From Glandiceps talaboti (lineage: Eukaryota; Hemichordata; Enteropneusta; Spengelidae): 64,000 bases of DNA. Position 1 is the first letter of the stretch. Every line of letters starts with the position of its first letter. The DNA lies in assembly GCF_964340395.1 (NCBI RefSeq), contig NC_135564.1, positions 2,073,501 through 2,137,500 of the forward strand, in the 5' to 3' direction. This document shows, one piece after another, positions 58,351-64,000 of the stretch. The notes under the pieces were generated by a model. The model was not told the DNA's origin. It saw nothing but the letters and a program-made list of their open reading frames with translations, and made no database searches. A program made the translations under genes and the position numbers.

Positions 58351-59186
58351 TTTTGTTCAAACATTTTGACACAACTGGCCCTAGCAACCATGGCCATTTC
58401 CTTAGCAACAGTGAAGTGATAATGCATATTACAAGGATAACAAGAGAGACGGGTAGTTAAATAAGTAAAAAATAAAAAAATATATGTTAATGTCTAGCAA
58501 CAAGACTCGCCGATACCACGCCCATAGCAATATCCAAATGATGGTTTATATAGCAAAGATGAAAAGTGGGAAGAGTAGGCAAGTTAATAAAGATTCTAAA
58601 AATGTTTGCAAATATGCCTAGCACCATGACCACACCCATACTAACAGTCAAATACAATTGTGCTACAATGCCATTAGTGCTACTTTTATTTCTTGTTTGA
58701 ATCAGGCTCGAGGCCCATATTGTTGAATATGTACAATTTTATTGATAATCCTACTACCTTCTGAAACATGTCACAGCTGACTAATTATTTACTTTTATAT
58801 TGCTCAACCAATCATGAAGAAAGGTGACAAACAAAGAATCTAGATTTAATAACATTCAAGAATAATAATGAAATCAGAAAGGCTTGGGCTAGTTAGACTA
58901 CAGGTTTACAAAAACACAAAATAAACAAAAAATTCAACAACAACATACAAACACCTGATATGTTTGTCAGTGTTTATAAGTTGTTGTTTTTTGTTTTTGT
59001 TTGGTTTATGTGTTTTCGTAAACATAACTTAAACTTGAGCCCCGCTTTGTGATGATGGAATCTATTTAAAGGATAACCTGGACAAGGATTCTAGAGGTGT
59101 GATATGTAGATCTTTCCAAATGACAAGTTTAACACAATCAATGAATCCTTTTCTACAAAGGTAATTTTATCTCATTGACCAAATAG
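58351..59186. other. No gene seen; inverted repeat at 58903-59025
   Basis: 58903-58944 (GTTTACAAAAACACAAAATA, AACAAAAAATTCAACAACAAC) pairs with 58981-59025 (GTTGTTGTTTTTTGTTTTTG, TTTGGTTTATGTGTTTTCGT, AAAC), a hairpin with a ~36-bp loop. Confidence 0.6.
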
Positions 59187-61735
59187 TAGCAGTCCAGTTT
59201 AGAGTTTCTAGTGTTGTCTATTTATGATTACCAGGGTATGTTGGAAAAATAGTGTATAATCCAATTTAGAGTTTCTTGTGTTGTCTATTTATGATTACCA
59301 GGGTATGTTAGATAAATAGTGTATAATCCAATTTAGAGTTTCTAGTGTTGTCTATTTATGATTACCAGGGTATGTTGGAAAAATAGTGTATAATGCAATT
59401 TAGAGTTTCTTGTGTTGTCTATTTATGATTACCAGGGTATGTTGGAAAAATAGTGTATAATGCAATTTAGAGTTTGTAGTGTTGTCTATTTATGATTACC
59501 AGGGTATGTTGGATAAATAGTGTATAATGCAATTTAGAGTTTCTAGTGTTGTCTATTTATGATTACCAGGGTATGTTGGAAAAATAGTGTATAATGCAAT
59601 TTAGAGTTTCTAGTGTTGTCTATTTATGATTACCAGGATATGTTGGAAAAATAGTGTATAATCCAATTTAGAGTTTCTTGTGTTGTCTATTTATGATTAC
59701 CAGGGTATGTTGGAAAAATAGTGTATAATCCAATTTAGAGTTTCTAGTGTTGTCTATTTATGATTACCAGGGTATGTTAGAAAAATAGTGTATAATGCAA
59801 TTTAGAGTTTCTAGTGTTGTCTATTTATGATTACCAGGGTATGTTGGAAAAATAGTGTATAATCCAATTTAGAGTTTCTAGTGTTGTCTATTCATGATTA
59901 CCAGGGTATGTTGGATAAATAGTTTATAATCCAATTTAGAGTTTCTAGTGTTGTCTATTTATGATTACCAGGGTATGTTGGATAAATAGTGTATATTCCA
60001 ATTTAGAGTTTCTAGTGTTGTCTATTTATGATTACCAGGGTATGTTGGAAAAATAGTGTATAATGCAATTTAGAGTTTCTTGTGTTGTCTATTTATGATT
60101 ACCAGGGTATGTTGGAAAAATAGTGTATAATGCAATTTAGAGTTTCTAGTGTTGTCTATTTATGATTACCTGGGTATGTTGGATAAATAGTGTATAATCC
60201 AATTTAGAGTTTCTAGTGTTGTCTATTTATGATTACCAGGGTATGTTGGATAAATAGTGTATATTCCAATTTAGAGTTTCTAGTGTTGTCTATTTATGAT
60301 TACCAGGGTATGTTGGATAAATAGTGTATATTCCAATTTAGAGTTTCTAGTGTTGTCTATTTATGATTACCAGGGTATGTTGGAAAAATAGTGTATAATG
60401 CAATTTAGAGTTTCTTGTGTTGTCTATTTATGATTACCAGGGTATGTTGGAAAAATAGTGTATAATGCAATTTAGAGTTTCTAGTGTTGTCTATTTATGA
60501 TTACCTGGGTATGTTGGATAAATAGTGTATAATCCAATTTAGAGTTTCTAGTGTTGTCTATTTATGATTACCAGGGTATGTTGGATAAATAGTGTATATT
60601 CCAATTTAGAGTTTCTAGTGTTGTCTATTTATGATTACCAGGGTATGTTGGAAAAATAGTGTATAATCCAATTTAGAGTTTCTAGTGTTGTCTATTTATG
60701 ATTACCAGGGTATGTTGGAAAAATAGTGTATAATCCAATTTAGAGTTTCTTGTGTTGTCTATTTATGATTACCAGGGTATGTTGGAAAAATAGTGTATAA
60801 TCCAATTTAGAGTTTCTAGTGTTGTCTATTTATGATTACCAGGGTATGTTGGAAAAATAGTGTATAATCCAATTTAGAGTTTCTAGTGTTGTCTATTTAT
60901 GATTACCAGGGTATGTTGGAAAAATAGTGTATAATGCAATTTAGAGTTTCTTGTGTTGTCTATTTATGATTACCAGGGTATGTTGGTAAAATAGTGTATA
61001 ATCCAATTTAGAGTTTCTAGTGTTGTCTATTTATGATTACCAGGGTATGTTGGAAAAATAGTGTATAATCCAATTTAGAGTTTCTTGTGTTGTCTATTTA
61101 TGATTACCAGGGTATGTTGGAAAAATAGTGTATAATCCAATTTAGAGTTTCTTGTGTTGTCTATTTATGATTACCAGGGTATGTTGGAAAAATAGTGTAT
61201 AATCCAATTTAGAGTTTCTAGTGTTGTCTATTTATGATTACCAGGGTATGTTAGAAAAATAGTGTATAATCCAATTTAGAGTTTGTAGTGTTGTCTATTT
61301 ATGATTACCAGGGTATGTTAGAAAAATAGTGTATAATCCAATTTAGAGTTTGTAGTGTTGTCTATTTATGATTACCAGGGTATGTTAGAAAAATAGTGTA
61401 TAATCCAATTTAGAGTTTGTAGTGTTGTCTATTTATGATTACCAGGGTATGTTAGAAAAATAGTGTATAATCCAATTTAGAGTTTCTAGTGTTGTCTATG
61501 TATGATTACCAGGGTATGTTAGTAAAATAGTGTATAATCCAATTTAGAGTTTCTAGTGTTGTCTATTTATGATTACCAGGGTATGTTGGTAAAATAGTGT
61601 ATAATCCAATTTAGAGTTTCTAGTGTTGTCTATTTATGATTACCAAGGTATGTTGGATAAATAGTGTATAATGCAATTTAGAGTTTCTAGTGTTGTCTAT
61701 TTATGATTACCAGGGTATGTTGGAAAAATAGTGTC
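59187..61735. repeat. Minisatellite array, 67-bp unit, about 38 copies
   Basis: Unit: TTTAGAGTTTCTAGTGTTGT + CTATTTATGATTACCAGGGT + ATGTTGGAAAAATAGTGTAT + AATCCAA. Variable sites: CTAGTG/CTTGTG/GTAGTG, GGAAAAA/GGATAAA/AGAAAAA, AATCC/AATGC/ATTCC. Higher-order copying: a rare TTACCTGGG unit occurs with its t at 60171 and 60506, exactly 335 bp = five units apart, in the same unit order. Noncoding. Confidence 0.95.
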
Positions 61736-61997
61736 ACTATAATCCTTTCTTGTCTTGTTCCTCATATCATTTATGTACTTCAAATTTATAAATGTTAATA
61801 GATTTAGCACTGATTAATGTTTCCTATATCAAATATTTCAGGTTTGTAAGAAATTTTTTATTAATTTTGTTGTATTTGAGACAAGCTTTTTTACCTTTAT
61901 GCTGCAAGTGATGTTAGACTGGCCTTGCACAATGAACTATACTTAATGTTAGCCCTGAAGTCATGCAATCTGTTGTAACAAATGGTCCTATGAACGC
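61736..61997. other. Spacer between two arrays
   Basis: About 260 bp of unique-looking AT-rich sequence; nothing recognised. Confidence 0.5.
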
Positions 61998-63118
61998 TCA
62001 ATGGTAAGGTACTGTCTTGTCTGTACAGTGTCTTGGTGTATGGCTTGATGTAGTGTATCTAAATGTTCAATGGGTAAGGTATTGTCTTGTTTGTACAGTG
62101 TCTTGGTGTATGGCTTGATGTAGTGTATCTAAATGTTCAATGGTAAGGTATTGTCTTGTTTGTACAGTGTCTTGGTGTATGGCTTGATGTAGTATATCTA
62201 AATGTTCAATGGTAAGGTACTGTTTGTACAGTGTCTTGGTGTATGGCTTGATGTAGTGTATCTAAATGTTCAATGGGTAAGGTACTGTCTTGTTTGTACA
62301 GTGTCTTGGTGTATGGCTTGATGTAGTGTATCTAAATGTTCTATGGTAAGGTACTGTTTGTACAGTGTCTTGGTGTATGGCTTGATGTAGTGTATCTAAA
62401 TGTTCAATGGTATTGTCTTGTTTGTACAGTGTCTTGGTGTATGGCTTGATGTAGTGTATCTAAATGTTGAATGGTAAGGTATTGTCTTGTTTGTACAGTG
62501 TCTTGGTGTATGGCTTGATGTAGTGTATCTAAATGTTCAATGGTAAGGTACTGTCTGTACAGTGTCTTGGTGTATGGCTTGATGTAGTGTATCTAAATGT
62601 TCAATGGTAAGGTACTGTCTTGTTTGTACAGTGTCTTGGTGTATGGCTTGATGTAGTGTATCTAAATGTTCAATGGTAAGGTATTGTCTTGTTTGTACAG
62701 TGTCTTGGTGTATGGCTTGATGTAGTGTATCTAAATGTTCTATGGTAAGGTATTGTCTTGTTTGTACAGTGTCTTGGTGTATGGCTTGATGTAGTGTATC
62801 TAAATGTTCAATGGTACAGTGTCTTGGTGTATGGCTTGATGTAGTGTATCTAAATGTTCAATGGTAAGGTACTGTCTTGTCTGTACAGTGTCTTGGTGTA
62901 TGGCTTGATGTAGTGTATCTAAATGTTCAATGGTATTGTCTTGTTTGTACAGTGTCTTGGTGTATGGCTTGATGTAGTGTATCTAAATGTTGAATGGTAA
63001 GGTATTGTCTTGTTTGTACAGTGTCTTGGTGTATGGCTTGATGTAGTGTATCTAAATGTTCAATGGTAAGGTACTGTCTGTACAGTATCTTGGTGTATGG
63101 CTTGATGTAGTGTATCAG
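61998..63118. repeat. Minisatellite array, up to ~69-70-bp unit, about 17 copies
   Basis: Constant core GTCTTGGTGTATGGCTTGAT + GTAGTGTATCTAAATGTTCA. A variable-length linker follows (GGTAAGGTACTGTCTTGTTT + GTACA), with deletions giving units of about 50-70 bp. Unlike the 59-61-kb array the length varies while the core is nearly fixed. Confidence 0.93.
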
Positions 63119-64000
63119 TAGCTAACGTCACATACAAATTGAAGGGTAGTTAAAATGTTGAAATTATGGAGACATAAGTTTATGTCTATATTCTCAAATA
63201 TTTTGACATTGTCATGTTTTATGTTTATATTAATAGGACACTTTCAAAGGTTGATTTGATTCTGTGATTAGTTTGATCAATTATGTTGACACATGTCACT
63301 GGAAATGTTTAAATAGATGTTGGCCACACATGTATGTATGAATATTACTCGGGAGTTTACATGTCGATCTGTATGTCATAGATTTACACACACACATACA
63401 TACACGCATACATACGTACGTACGTACGTACGTACGTATACATACATACATACACATACATAAGTACACACACACAATGAATGCTGACAACAAAGTATTC
63501 TTCTTATTAAGAATGGCACATGTATTTGTTCTAAATAAATGCTATGTACATGAACTGATAAAGAGGCAACATAAAACAAGAAAATAAGTTGTCGGGTTGG
63601 TACACACATTTTCCACCATATTAAAAACTGATGTTGACAAAAATGCTGGAAACAGGAAATGACTTTTTCAAGGTATATTAAGACAAAAAAATGTCAACAC
63701 GGTCTAATGGTTTGTGCCCAGTAGAAACTGATATGATATAATGAACTGTCTTTAAATTATTACTGATATGAGAAAGAAATGGCTGAAGCCCCTGGAACTC
63801 AGCATATGCATACCCCAAAACCATTGCTGTGCCATCATTCAAATATTTGATTTCGATTTATTTATAAAATTGTACCTACACTTTCACCAGCAGCATGCAA
63901 TGAATACGTGCCTAAAAATACTGAGTTTTTCCCCTATTATTACTAAATTTCTAACAGGATTCAAACGTAAAGGCAGAAAATAAACGTGAAAAGTTATATC
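63119..64000. other. Right edge, no gene seen; one microsatellite
   Basis: An imperfect CACA / TACA / TACG microsatellite lies at about 63388-63475, with a TACG run at 63415-63438. Small open frames at both sides of it are stop-poor repeat artefacts. Confidence 0.55.

Noticed and set aside
63296-63609. Tyr/Val/Cys-rich frames on the - strand
   Set aside because: Translation of the CACA/TACG/TACA microsatellite.

Overview
This is about 64 kb of an AT-rich animal nuclear genome: intron-containing genes, a tRNA-derived SINE, several foldback (MITE-like) elements, microsatellites and long minisatellite arrays. Compact coding exons in long introns, abundant ACATGTA-type words and the motif (C)ACTAGAGGGCGCT suggest a marine invertebrate bilaterian such as a hemichordate, amphioxus, mollusc or relative. 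I cannot name the species.

Two genes are supported. On the + strand, a complete phosphatidylethanolamine N-methyltransferase gene (PEMT) has five coding exons between 34346 and 50065. All phases join without a break to give 196 residues, and homology to vertebrate PEMT runs end to end.

On the - strand lies the 5' part of a gene I cannot name. One shared coding exon (39-202) has a very strong acceptor. Upstream of it, spread over 32 kb, are at least five and probably seven short ATG-bearing exons (3479-3623, 11618-11678, 18732-18993, 27131-27146, 29114-29189, 29632-29746, 32318-32372). Each ends at a plausible donor in phase 1, which is the phase the shared exon needs. The simplest reading is a cluster of alternative first exons (alternative promoters) giving unrelated, mostly basic and serine-rich N-termini to one common body, which continues off the left edge. 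The most distal of these exons lies head to head with PEMT across a CpG-richer stretch at about 32.4-33.0 kb, a likely shared promoter.

The introns of the - strand gene hold a 63-bp array (7.0-8.1 kb), a 37-bp array of about 63 copies (15.4-17.7 kb) and a degenerate ~115-165-bp array (17.9-18.4 kb). The 37-bp array seems to have grown from an internal piece of a dispersed repeat whose unexpanded copies lie at 41.7 and 55.8 kb. PEMT introns hold foldback elements and a 125-bp triplication. From about 50.1 kb to the right edge I see no gene. That region has a large inverted-repeat element (53.8-54.2 kb), diverged ~145-150-bp repeats (56.7-58.4 kb), and two adjacent arrays with 67-bp units (59.2-61.7 kb) and 69-bp units (62.0-63.1 kb).
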